Shown here piece after piece: positions 1 through 6,724 of a DNA stretch of 7,016 bases (positions are counted from its first letter, which is position 1; each line of letters begins with the position of its first letter). The DNA is from an uncultured Rubrobacteraceae bacterium. GTDB lineage: Bacteria; Actinomycetota; Rubrobacteria; Rubrobacterales; Rubrobacteraceae. Made by a program: the position numbers and the translations under genes. The notes beneath the pieces were generated by a model, which saw nothing but the letters and a program-made list of their open reading frames with translations, was not told the origin of the DNA and made no database searches. The stretch is taken from contig CADCUW010000164.1 in assembly GCA_902805985.1 (NCBI GenBank), positions 1-7,016 on the forward strand. Direction: 5' to 3'.

Positions 1-445
1 CGTTGTCGTGGTTCTTCCACGGGTAGGCCCCAGGCTTGACCGTGACGAACCGGTAGCGGCCCTCGTCGTCGGTGAGGCAGCGGCCAGCACCGGAGAAGTT
101 CGGGTCAAGCGGGGCGGGATGTTGGTCCTTCTGGTGAGTGTACCGGCCCGCGGCGTTCGCCTGCCAGACCTCGACGAGGCCATCTCGGACCGGGCGCCCG
201 TCGCCGTCCAGGACGCGGCCGGCCACGATGATTCTCTCCCCCAGAGGCTCGCCCTCATGCTGGCGCGTCAGGTCGGCGTCCGTCTCCCCGACCCGGCCGC
301 GACCGTAGGCCGGGCCGGTTACGTCCGGGAGGGTCCCCGGCAGTATGACGAGCGGCTCCTTCGGCGCCCGCAGGCGCGTGGACTTGTAGTCGGGGTGGAG
401 GTACGGCGGGTGCCCGGCTGCCTCCCCCGCGGTCTGCCGTGTCAT
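1..445 (-). CDS. pcaH: Protocatechuate 3,4-dioxygenase beta subunit (partial, 3' end off the left edge)
   Basis: This gene encodes the iron-bearing subunit of the intradiol dioxygenase that cleaves protocatechuate to 3-carboxy-cis,cis-muconate in the cytoplasm. Translation from the ATG at 445 gives 148 codons with no stop before the edge. The N-terminal part carries the family pattern of a proline-rich arm (PPYLHPDYKSTRLRAP, residues 13-28), then the intradiol core with GLVEVWQANAAGRY (89-102), APLDPNF (111-117), GRCLTDDEGRY (121-131) and KPGAYPW (137-143). By alignment from memory with the Pseudomonas enzyme, Tyr102 and Tyr141 are the two tyrosine Fe(III) ligands. The two histidine ligands would lie a few residues beyond the edge. 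About 60% of a typical beta chain of roughly 240 residues is visible. A purine-rich GGGGGA seven bases upstream supports the start. The gene follows catJ after 70 nt and is probably followed by pcaG outside the window. Confidence 0.95.
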   Translation of the reverse strand, partial: MTRQTAGEAAGHPPYLHPDYKSTRLRAPKEPLVILPGTLPDVTGPAYGRGRVGETDADLTRQHEGEPLGERIIVAGRVLDGDGRPVRDGLVEVWQANAAGRYTHQKDQHPAPLDPNFSGAGRCLTDDEGRYRFVTVKPGAYPWKNHDN

Positions 446-465
446 GCCTGGATCCCCCTGCTCTC

Positions 466-485
466 CCACGACCCTGCGGTCGCGG
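466..485 (-). other. Intercistronic RNA hairpin between catJ and pcaH
   Basis: Read on the minus strand, CCGCGACC-GCAG-GGTCGTGG forms an 8-bp stem (one G-U wobble) closed by a four-base loop. It starts about 30 nt after the catJ stop and ends 20 nt before the pcaH ATG, just upstream of its Shine-Dalgarno stretch. There is no U-tract after it, so it does not look like an intrinsic terminator. Inference: it may act in mRNA processing, stability or differential expression of the distal pca genes. Confidence 0.45.
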
Positions 486-515
486 CTTCTGGACGCATTC
501 TGGCCGGGCCCGATG

Positions 516-1322
516 TCACGTAGACGCGCCGCTCCTTGCCGCCTCGGTCCTCGCCTTGAGGTCGCGCAGGAGCTCAAGTTCCCTCTCCGTCGGGGGTTCG
601 GTGGTGCCCGGGTCGTCCGCCACCTTCAGGTCCCAGCCCGTAGCCTCCCGCGCGCCCTCGACGGTCGCCCCGGGATGGAGCGCCACGAGGGTCAGCTCCC
701 TCGTCTGTGGGTCGGGGCGCAGGATGCCGAGGTCGGTGATGAGGACGGTCGGGCCGGCGCCGGGGTAGCCGAGATCTTCCCGGGAGCTTCCGCCCGCGCC
801 GTGGCCGACGGAGGTGACGAAGGAGAGTTCCTCGACGAAGGCGCGAGGCTTGTGGCGGAGCATGATGATGACCTCTTTCGCGGATGCGGCGATCTCGGGC
901 GCCCCGCCAGCGCCGGGCAGGCGCACCTTCGGGCTCTCGTAGGGGCCAACGACCGTGGTGTTGATGTTGCCGAAGCGGTCCACCTGGGCGGCGCCCAGGA
1001 AACCGACGTCCACGCGGCCCGCCTGGAGCCAGTAGTTGAAGATCTCAGGCACCGAGACAACCGAGTCCGCGTGCGCGGCGAGCACCCCGTCCCCGATGGA
1101 GAGCGGCAGCACGTCGGGCTTCGCGCCGACGGTCCCCGACTCGTAGATCAGCACGCACCCCGGCGCGTGCGTGGCCCTCGCCAGGTTCGCCGCCTCGCTC
1201 GGCAGCCCGATGCCGACAAAGCAGACCGCCCCGTCGGCTAGCTCGCGGGAGGCCGCCACGGTCATCATCTCGTCCGCGGTATACGAGGCCGCGGCTTCGC
1301 CCCTCTCCCCGTTCGCCGTCAC
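516..1322 (-). CDS. catJ: 3-oxoadipate CoA-transferase subunit B (CatJ-type)
   Basis: This is the beta subunit of a family I CoA-transferase; with the upstream A subunit it moves CoA from succinyl-CoA to 3-oxoadipate, the step before thiolytic cleavage. The 268-residue protein has the GIGLPSEAANLAR segment (37-49), the ESG motif at 61-63 whose Glu61 is the expected thioester-forming residue, LPLSIGDG (72-79), and GFLGAAQVDRFGNINTT (107-123). Length and sequence match the longer CatJ class related to glutaconate CoA-transferase, not the short PcaJ class of about 213 residues. The start is a GTG at 1322 that overlaps the catI stop (GTGA), with GAAGGGA 10 nt upstream, so the two subunits are translationally coupled. 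Substrate is inferred from pobA and pcaH in the same operon. IpdB-type proteins are a related alternative, but the retained Glu61 argues against that. Confidence 0.9.
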   Translation of the reverse strand: MTANGERGEAAASYTADEMMTVAASRELADGAVCFVGIGLPSEAANLARATHAPGCVLIYESGTVGAKPDVLPLSIGDGVLAAHADSVVSVPEIFNYWLQAGRVDVGFLGAAQVDRFGNINTTVVGPYESPKVRLPGAGGAPEIAASAKEVIIMLRHKPRAFVEELSFVTSVGHGAGGSSREDLGYPGAGPTVLITDLGILRPDPQTRELTLVALHPGATVEGAREATGWDLKVADDPGTTEPPTERELELLRDLKARTEAARSGAST

Positions 1323-2179
1323 TTCACGACCATCCCTTCGCCCCGGACGCTCCTGAAGTACTCGCCGAAGTTATCAGTGCCGAGGACGTGCTCTCCCATC
1401 CAGGAGCGGAACGTCTCCCGGTCGCGGCTGACGGGGTCCCACGCCTCGTAGAAAACGTTGTCCCTGTCGTAGTAGCCGTCGGCGTAGGAAGGGTGAGCCC
1501 CTTTCGGCTCGACAGCTATCGCGTCAAAGACCACTGCCGGAAGCACGATCTGGAACGGGTGCGGCGCAAGCTCGTCCACGACCTCCTCGACCGTGGCGAT
1601 GGCCCGGCGCGCGGAGAGCGCGGCCTCCTTCTGGATACCCGAGATGCCCCAGATCGCCACGTTCCCCCGCCTGTCCGCCTGCTGGGCGTGGACGATGGAG
1701 ACGTCGGGGTTCAGAGCCGGGACCGCCATCAGCTCCTCGCCCGTGAACGGGCATCTGATCTGGGCGATGGTAGGTGTTACTTTCGGAAGGTCCGTGCCGA
1801 CGTAGCCGCGAAGGACCGCGAATGGGAGGCCCGAGGCGCCCGCGACGTAGCGGTTGGCCATGCCGGCGTGGGAGTGCTCCTCTATCTCCAAAGGTGCGGG
1901 CCATCCCTTCTCGACGGCGTCGCGGAAGCGGTGGAGGGAGCCGACACCGGGGTTGCCGCCCCAGGAGAAGACGAGCTTTCGCGCGCAGCCCATCCCGATC
2001 ATCTGGTCGTAGATCAGGTCCGGCGTCATCCGGATGAGGGTCAGGTCCTTGCGTCCCTGGCGGATGATCTCGTGCGCCGCGGCCGTCGGGATGAGGTGCG
2101 TGAAACCCTCGAGTGCTACGGCATCCCCGTCGTGTACGAGGTGCGCCACCGCCTCGCGCAGGTCTACTACTTCGGCCAA
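1319..2179 (-). CDS. catI: 3-oxoadipate CoA-transferase subunit A (CatI-type)
   Basis: This is the alpha subunit partner of the downstream B subunit. The 286-residue protein carries DGDAVALEGFTHLIPTAA (17-34), a variant of the CoA-transferase subunit 1 signature, then FSWGGNPGVGSLHRFRDAVE (71-90), YVAGASGLPFAVLRGY (111-126), CPFTGEELMAVPA (143-155) and a C-terminal HPSYADGYYDRDNVFYEAWDP (229-249 region). These blocks and the length resemble CatI of chloroaromatic-degrading Pseudomonas more than the short PcaI of about 230-250 residues. The start is a TTG at 2179. It is supported by a strong purine-rich AGGAAAGGGGG at 2187-2197, seven bases upstream, and by the N-terminus MAEVVDLREAV, which matches the family start. 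It lies 28 nt after the alcohol dehydrogenase stop and overlaps catJ by 4 nt. The role in the beta-ketoadipate pathway is inferred from family and context. Confidence 0.9.
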   Translation of the reverse strand: MAEVVDLREAVAHLVHDGDAVALEGFTHLIPTAAAHEIIRQGRKDLTLIRMTPDLIYDQMIGMGCARKLVFSWGGNPGVGSLHRFRDAVEKGWPAPLEIEEHSHAGMANRYVAGASGLPFAVLRGYVGTDLPKVTPTIAQIRCPFTGEELMAVPALNPDVSIVHAQQADRRGNVAIWGISGIQKEAALSARRAIATVEEVVDELAPHPFQIVLPAVVFDAIAVEPKGAHPSYADGYYDRDNVFYEAWDPVSRDRETFRSWMGEHVLGTDNFGEYFRSVRGEGMVVK

Positions 2180-2186
2180 CGAGTGG

Positions 2187-2197
2187 CCCCCTTTCCT
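2187..2197 (-). promoter_or_regulatory. Ribosome binding site deciding the TTG start of catI
   Basis: AGGAAAGGGGG on the minus strand lies seven bases before the TTG at 2179. No ATG or GTG in frame near this point would give a family-like N-terminus, so this site supports the rare start codon. Confidence 0.7.
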
Positions 2198-2207
2198 GAT
2201 CCTTCCC

Positions 2208-3308
2208 TCAACCGGTCCTCAAGACGGGCTTGAGGGTACCGCCGCCCTCGGCATCCTCGGCGGCCCTGTTGATCTCATCGAGGTCGTAGTACCCGATCAG
2301 GCGCTCGAGTGGGAACTTGCCCTGCCGGTTGAGCTCTATGAGCAGCGGGCTAAAGATGTCAGGGACAGAGTCTCCTTCTATAACGCCGCGCACGGTCTTG
2401 CCGGGGATCATGACGCCGTTCCAGTCCAGCGAGACCTCGGTCCCGACGGGGGGCGCCCCGACGATGCCGCAGGTCCCGAGCGGCGCGAGCGCGTCCACCG
2501 CCTGGCGCAGGACGGTCGGCACGCCGGTCGTCTCGAGTGCGTAGGCGGGCCCGCCGCCGGTGACCCGGCCCACCTCCTCAACCGTGTCCACCTCGGCGCC
2601 GTTGACCACGTGCGTAGCATCCAGCTCGCGGGCAAGCTCAAGCCGTTCGGGCTTCACGTCAACGCCGACGATGGTCGTGCAGCCGGCGGCCACGGCGGCC
2701 ATGATCGCGCTGATGCCGACGGCCCCCGTCCCGAAGACGGCGATGCTGGAGCCGGGCTCGGGCTTTAACGAGTTCAGTACGGCCCCCGCCCCGGTCTGCA
2801 CCCCGCAGCCCAAGGGTCCGAGCGACTCGAGCGGCGCGTCCTGTGGCACCTTGACGACGCTGTTCTGCGAGGCGAGCGCGTAGGTCGCGAACGAGGACTG
2901 GCCGAAGAAGTGACTGTGCAGAGCCTGGCCGTCCTTGTCCAGCGCGGTCGAGCCGTCCATGCGCTGACCGCCGAAGTTTCGCTCGAAGAAGGTGGTGCAG
3001 TACGACGGTCGTCCCTTGAGGCAGTTGGCGCAGTGGCCGCAGTGGTCGAAGCTCAGGACGACGTGATCTCCGGGTCTGACCTTCTCGACGCCGGGGCCCA
3101 CGCTCTCCACGACGCCCGAGCCCTCGTGGCCGAGGACGGCGGGGAGGGGGACCGGATACCACTGGTCGCGGACGATCAGGTCCGTGTGGCAGACTCCGAC
3201 TCCCACGATCCGGACGAGCACCTCCCCCGCCCGCGGCTCATCTACCTCCACCTCCTCCATCGAGAAGGGCCGCTCTTTCTCCCACACAACCGCCGCCGTC
3301 GCCTTCAT
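2208..3308 (-). CDS. Zinc-dependent NAD(P)+ aryl-alcohol dehydrogenase (XylB/AreB-like)
   Basis: This 366-residue medium-chain dehydrogenase is expected to oxidise an aromatic alcohol such as a (hydroxy)benzyl alcohol to the aldehyde. Visible catalytic zinc ligands are Cys40 (GVCHTD), His61 with Glu62 (GHEGSG) and Cys168 (GCGVQTG). The structural zinc lobe has Cys90, Cys93, Cys96 and Cys104. The Rossmann motif GTGAVG is at 193-198, and Asp217 at the end of the second strand suggests NAD+. FFGQSSFATYA (134-144), the core around 163-176 and the C-terminal LKPVLRTG match benzyl-alcohol dehydrogenases. The reading frame stays open upstream to 3575, but MKATAAVV at 3308 is the family start. It has AGGAG seven bases before it (3316-3320) and avoids overlap with pobA. 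It sits between pobA and catI. The exact alcohol cannot be told from the sequence, and no aldehyde dehydrogenase is in the window. Confidence 0.9.
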   Translation of the reverse strand: MKATAAVVWEKERPFSMEEVEVDEPRAGEVLVRIVGVGVCHTDLIVRDQWYPVPLPAVLGHEGSGVVESVGPGVEKVRPGDHVVLSFDHCGHCANCLKGRPSYCTTFFERNFGGQRMDGSTALDKDGQALHSHFFGQSSFATYALASQNSVVKVPQDAPLESLGPLGCGVQTGAGAVLNSLKPEPGSSIAVFGTGAVGISAIMAAVAAGCTTIVGVDVKPERLELARELDATHVVNGAEVDTVEEVGRVTGGGPAYALETTGVPTVLRQAVDALAPLGTCGIVGAPPVGTEVSLDWNGVMIPGKTVRGVIEGDSVPDIFSPLLIELNRQGKFPLERLIGYYDLDEINRAAEDAEGGGTLKPVLRTG

Positions 3309-3349
3309 GGACAATCTCCTCTCCCCTGTTCTCCGTCCTTGCCCGCCGG

Positions 3350-4600
<1,251 letters not shown>

Positions 4601-5935
4601 CTAGCGCGTCGCCGCCTCGGGGGATACCCCCGTCCTCCTGGCCTCGTCCGCGGGAGACCTCGGCACCGCGAAGATGAAGATCGCCCCGAGCAATCCGACG
4701 AGGGCGAAGGCGTAGAAGCCCCACGGCACGGCGAGCCCGGCGCCGAGGAGGAGGCCGCCGAGGAGGGGGCCGCAGATCGCGCCTATGCGCCCGATCCCGG
4801 CGGCCCAGCCTAGAGCGGTTCCCCGCCCGCTCGTCGGGTAGTGCCGGCTGACATAGGCGTAGAGCAAAACCTGCGCGCTAAAGACGAAGAAGCCCGTGAC
4901 GAAGACCGCCAGGTAGGTCAGCACGAGCGGCAACGGTACGCTGAGGAGGAACAGGAACACCGCCGCCAGGGCGAACCAGCCGGCGCAGGCGGCCTTCGAG
5001 CCGTAGCGGTCGGCCACGGGGCCGGCGAGGAGCAGCCCGGCCACGGCACCCAAGTTCAGGACCAGCAGGAAGGCGAGGGCGGCGCCCAGGGCGTAGCCGG
5101 CGTCGCGCATGATCGTCGGCAGCCACTGGTTGAGCCCGTACACGAGGAGCAGGCCCATAAACGAGGCGACCGAGAAAGCCAGCGTGCCGAGCAAGTAGCC
5201 ACCGGAGAAGAGCGTCTTCACGGCCCCGAAGCCCGTGCCCTCCGAGGCGCGCTCTTCGGCCGTGACCTCGCGGACCTCTTGCGGTTCGAGGGAGATCCCG
5301 TACCGGCTCGCCAGCCTTTCGGCCTCCTCCCTTCGGCCGCGGGAGACGAGGAAGCTCGTGGATTCCGGCAGGTTCTTCAGCATCAGCGGCACCAGCACCA
5401 GGGCCGGCAGCGCGCCTATGACGAACATCGTGCGCCACCCGAGGAGGGGGAGGACGGGGATGGCGAGCAGCGCCGTCAGCACGCCGCCGACGTGATAGCC
5501 GGTCATCATGAAGGTTATGGAAGAGCTGCCGCGCCGCATGCGGGCGTACTCGGAGACGAGGGTGGCGGCCGTCGGGATCAGGCCGCCCAGGCCGAGCCCG
5601 GCCAGGAACCGCAAGATTCCGAAGACCTCCGGCGAAGGGGCGAAGGCCAGAAGCGCCGTAAACACCGAGAAGCTGACGACGCTCGCGATGATGCACATGC
5701 GGCGCCCGATCACGTCCGCCAGAGTGCCGATGCCTAGAGCCCCGATCATCATCCCTACGAGACCGTAGGAGGTGATCGCACCCACCTGCGGCGCCGTTAG
5801 CCCCCACGCCTCGTACTCCAAGAGCGCCGGCGTCACCGCCCCGAGCACCACCAGGTCGAACCCGTCTAACGCCACCGCCGTCCAGCAGAGGCCCGCGACC
5901 CACCGCCCCGCCGAACCGCCCACGCCCGTAGACAT
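4601..5935 (-). CDS. MFS aromatic acid:H+ symporter (PcaK/BenK-like), likely 4-hydroxybenzoate uptake
   Basis: This is a 444-residue inner-membrane transporter of the major facilitator superfamily with hydrophobicity consistent with 12 helices. TM1 carries DGFD (24-27), the hallmark of the aromatic acid:H+ symporter family, whose aspartates are needed for transport in PcaK. The loop 2-3 signature GTLADVIGRR (70-79) and its second copy GPVADRYGSK (305-314) are present. So are LPESTSFLVSRGR after TM6 (189-201), GLNQWLPTIMRDAGY (267-281) and GIGRIGAICGPLLGG (380-394). The cytoplasmic loop from about 200 to 240 is polar. The frame stays open to 6085, but the upstream 50 codons are arginine/glycine-rich with no family likeness. 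The ATG at 5935, preceded by GGGAGAGGGG (5945-5954), gives the normal short N-terminus. It is the first gene of the operon, and the pobA neighbour suggests 4-hydroxybenzoate or protocatechuate as substrate. Confidence 0.93.
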   Translation of the reverse strand: MSTGVGGSAGRWVAGLCWTAVALDGFDLVVLGAVTPALLEYEAWGLTAPQVGAITSYGLVGMMIGALGIGTLADVIGRRMCIIASVVSFSVFTALLAFAPSPEVFGILRFLAGLGLGGLIPTAATLVSEYARMRRGSSSITFMMTGYHVGGVLTALLAIPVLPLLGWRTMFVIGALPALVLVPLMLKNLPESTSFLVSRGRREEAERLASRYGISLEPQEVREVTAEERASEGTGFGAVKTLFSGGYLLGTLAFSVASFMGLLLVYGLNQWLPTIMRDAGYALGAALAFLLVLNLGAVAGLLLAGPVADRYGSKAACAGWFALAAVFLFLLSVPLPLVLTYLAVFVTGFFVFSAQVLLYAYVSRHYPTSGRGTALGWAAGIGRIGAICGPLLGGLLLGAGLAVPWGFYAFALVGLLGAIFIFAVPRSPADEARRTGVSPEAATR

Positions 5936-6020
5936 CCCTCCACGCCCCTCTCCCGACCCGATAGTCCGGCCCTCGCACACCCGATCTGCCGGGTACCCTA
6001 TTGCTCTTCCGATACTCCCC

Positions 6021-6046
6021 CTCCGCCATTCTGGCCGTTGGCGGAG
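6021..6046. repeat. Inverted repeat, candidate operator of the pob/pca operon
   Basis: CTCCGCCA (6021-6028) and TGGCGGAG (6039-6046) are perfect 8-bp arms separated by 10 bases, so the arm centres are 18 bp apart, nearly two helical turns. The repeat overlaps the candidate -10 box of the minus-strand promoter, as expected for a repressor site. It could instead be a chance GC-rich match. Confidence 0.45.
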
Positions 6047-6057
6047 TCCGTGTCCAA
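6028..6057 (-). promoter_or_regulatory. Candidate promoter of the pob/pca operon
   Basis: On the minus strand TTGGAC (6057-6052) is followed after 18 bases by CAGAAT (6033-6028), each matching four of six sigma-70 consensus positions. This would give a leader of about 85 nt before the transporter ATG. The match is moderate and was chosen by eye; other TAnnnT boxes exist nearby, for example TAGGGT at 6000-5995. Confidence 0.3.
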
Positions 6058-6077
6058 TTGGCCCCGGTCCCCTGCCG

Positions 6078-6095
6078 CCGACCACCGGTGGTCGG
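6078..6095. repeat. 18-bp perfect palindrome, candidate regulator binding site
   Basis: CCGACCACCGGTGGTCGG is perfectly self-complementary with no spacer. It lies 142 bp upstream of the transporter start and 77 bp upstream of uspA, about 20 bp beyond the candidate -35 box of the catabolic operon, a place usual for an activator. Which protein binds it is unknown; no regulator gene is in the window. Confidence 0.6.
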
Positions 6096-6110
6096 GTTCA
6101 CACGAGGCGT

Positions 6111-6139
6111 TTGCAAGATACCCTTCGGGGTCATAGTCT
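6111..6139 (+). promoter_or_regulatory. Candidate uspA promoter
   Basis: TTGCAA (6111-6116) and TAGTCT (6134-6139) are separated by 17 bases and fit a TTGnnn / TAnnnT promoter of the actinobacterial style. The expected start of transcription falls at about 6145, inside the inverted repeat at 6140-6160. A small TTCG-loop hairpin sequence (6120-6131) lies in the spacer. Confidence 0.35.
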
Positions 6140-6160
6140 CTAGGTGTACTTTGCACCTAG
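6140..6160. repeat. Inverted repeat overlapping the uspA transcription start and leader
   Basis: CTAGGTG (6140-6146) and CACCTAG (6154-6160) are perfect 7-bp arms around a 7-base spacer. The repeat sits directly after the candidate -10 box and ends one base before the Shine-Dalgarno sequence. It could be a DNA operator or, in the RNA, a stem next to the ribosome binding site. No U-rich run follows, so it is not a terminator. Confidence 0.55.
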
Positions 6161-6172
6161 TGAGGAAGTCTT

Positions 6173-6646
6173 ATGTTCCCGACAAAGATACTGTTAGCTG
6201 CGAACGCCTCCGATGAGGCGTACCCGGCGGTAGAGGCGGCGGTGGAGTTGGCGAACGGCACCGGCTCGGAGTTACAGGTGGTGTTCGTGGTGTCAACCGC
6301 GCCGGAGCTGCCCTACCCCAAGTTCACGGCGAGGGAGCGGAACGAGGCCTTTCTGGAGCAGAAGCGGCTGGGAGGGCTCAGGCTTCTGGAGGACCAGGTG
6401 AGGCGCGTGGAGGAGTTCGGGGGGAGCGTGGCGGTCTCCCACTACAGGGAAGGGAACCGCGAGAGAGAGGTGATCCAGCTCGCGCGCGAGATCGGCGCGG
6501 GCCTGATCGTAACGGGCGGGCGACGCCGCCCGTGGTACGTGCGTATCTTCGGGCCAGGCTTCTCCACCAGGGTCCACCGTAAAGCCGACCGCCCGGTCCT
6601 CGTCGTCGGCGAGCAGGGGCTACAGAACTCGACGGTACCAAGGTAG
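6173..6646 (+). CDS. Universal stress protein (UspA family)
   Basis: This is a 157-residue single Usp domain with a Rossmann-like alpha/beta fold. The first strand and helix are KILLAANASDEAYPAVEAAVELA (5-27), followed by LQVVFVV (35-41), a charged helix (52-83), REVIQLAREIGAGLIVTGG (98-116 region) and the closing strand RPVLVV (140-145). The usual ATP loop G-x2-G-x9-G-S/T is only partly kept: GGRRRPWYVRIFGPGFS (115-131) has arginine where the second glycine is expected and an altered GPGFS end. Nucleotide binding is therefore uncertain. The ATG at 6173 has GAGGAA five bases upstream (6162-6167). The gene is divergent from the catabolic operon and shares its control region. A link to that operon is possible but not shown. 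Confidence 0.85.
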   Translation: MFPTKILLAANASDEAYPAVEAAVELANGTGSELQVVFVVSTAPELPYPKFTARERNEAFLEQKRLGGLRLLEDQVRRVEEFGGSVAVSHYREGNREREVIQLAREIGAGLIVTGGRRRPWYVRIFGPGFSTRVHRKADRPVLVVGEQGLQNSTVPR

Positions 6647-6680
6647 CGAACACCTCTTCGTCCTCACCAGGCGTGGGCGC

Positions 6681-6707
6681 AGCGGCCCGGTCGCACGGTC
6701 CGCCGCT
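6681..6707. repeat. Weak inverted repeat upstream of the flavoprotein gene
   Basis: AGCGGC (6681-6686) and GCCGCT (6702-6707) are 6-bp arms around 15 bases, ending at the candidate -10 box. There is no T-run, so it is not a convincing terminator for uspA. It may be an operator or chance. Confidence 0.2.
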
Positions 6708-6708
6708 A

Positions 6709-6714
6709 TAGAAT
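6709..6714 (+). promoter_or_regulatory. -10 box of the flavoprotein gene, possibly giving a leaderless mRNA
   Basis: TAGAAT matches five of six positions of TATAAT. It ends 4 nt before the in-frame GTG at 6719 and 10 nt before the ATG at 6725. No clear -35 box is seen about 17 bases upstream, and there is no Shine-Dalgarno sequence between box and start. Confidence 0.45.
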
Positions 6715-6724
6715 ACGCGTGACG

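Larger units (their letters stand above)
5936..6172. promoter_or_regulatory. Divergent intergenic control region
   Basis: These 237 bases separate the left-going catabolic operon from the right-going uspA gene. They hold no coding frame of merit but contain three distinct inverted repeats and candidate promoters in both directions, listed separately. The region also has two short palindromes, GGGTACCC (5991-5998) and CCAATTGG (6054-6061), and a small ACCC-TTCG-GGGT hairpin (6120-6131). Confidence 0.75.

Noticed and set aside
8..523. 171-codon plus-strand frame at the left end
   Set aside because: It is antisense to pcaH, whose minus-strand translation matches the dioxygenase family strongly. 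The plus frame has no recognisable domain and is a GC-rich shadow.
5936..6085. N-terminal extension of the transporter frame
   Set aside because: The 50 extra codons are Arg/Gly-rich, cover the candidate promoter and inverted repeat, and would make the N-terminus longer than in the symporter family.
6647..6707. Intrinsic terminator after uspA
   Set aside because: Only weak short stems (CGAA/TTCG at 6647-6660 and AGCGGC/GCCGCT) are present and no T-run follows, so no terminator can be supported.
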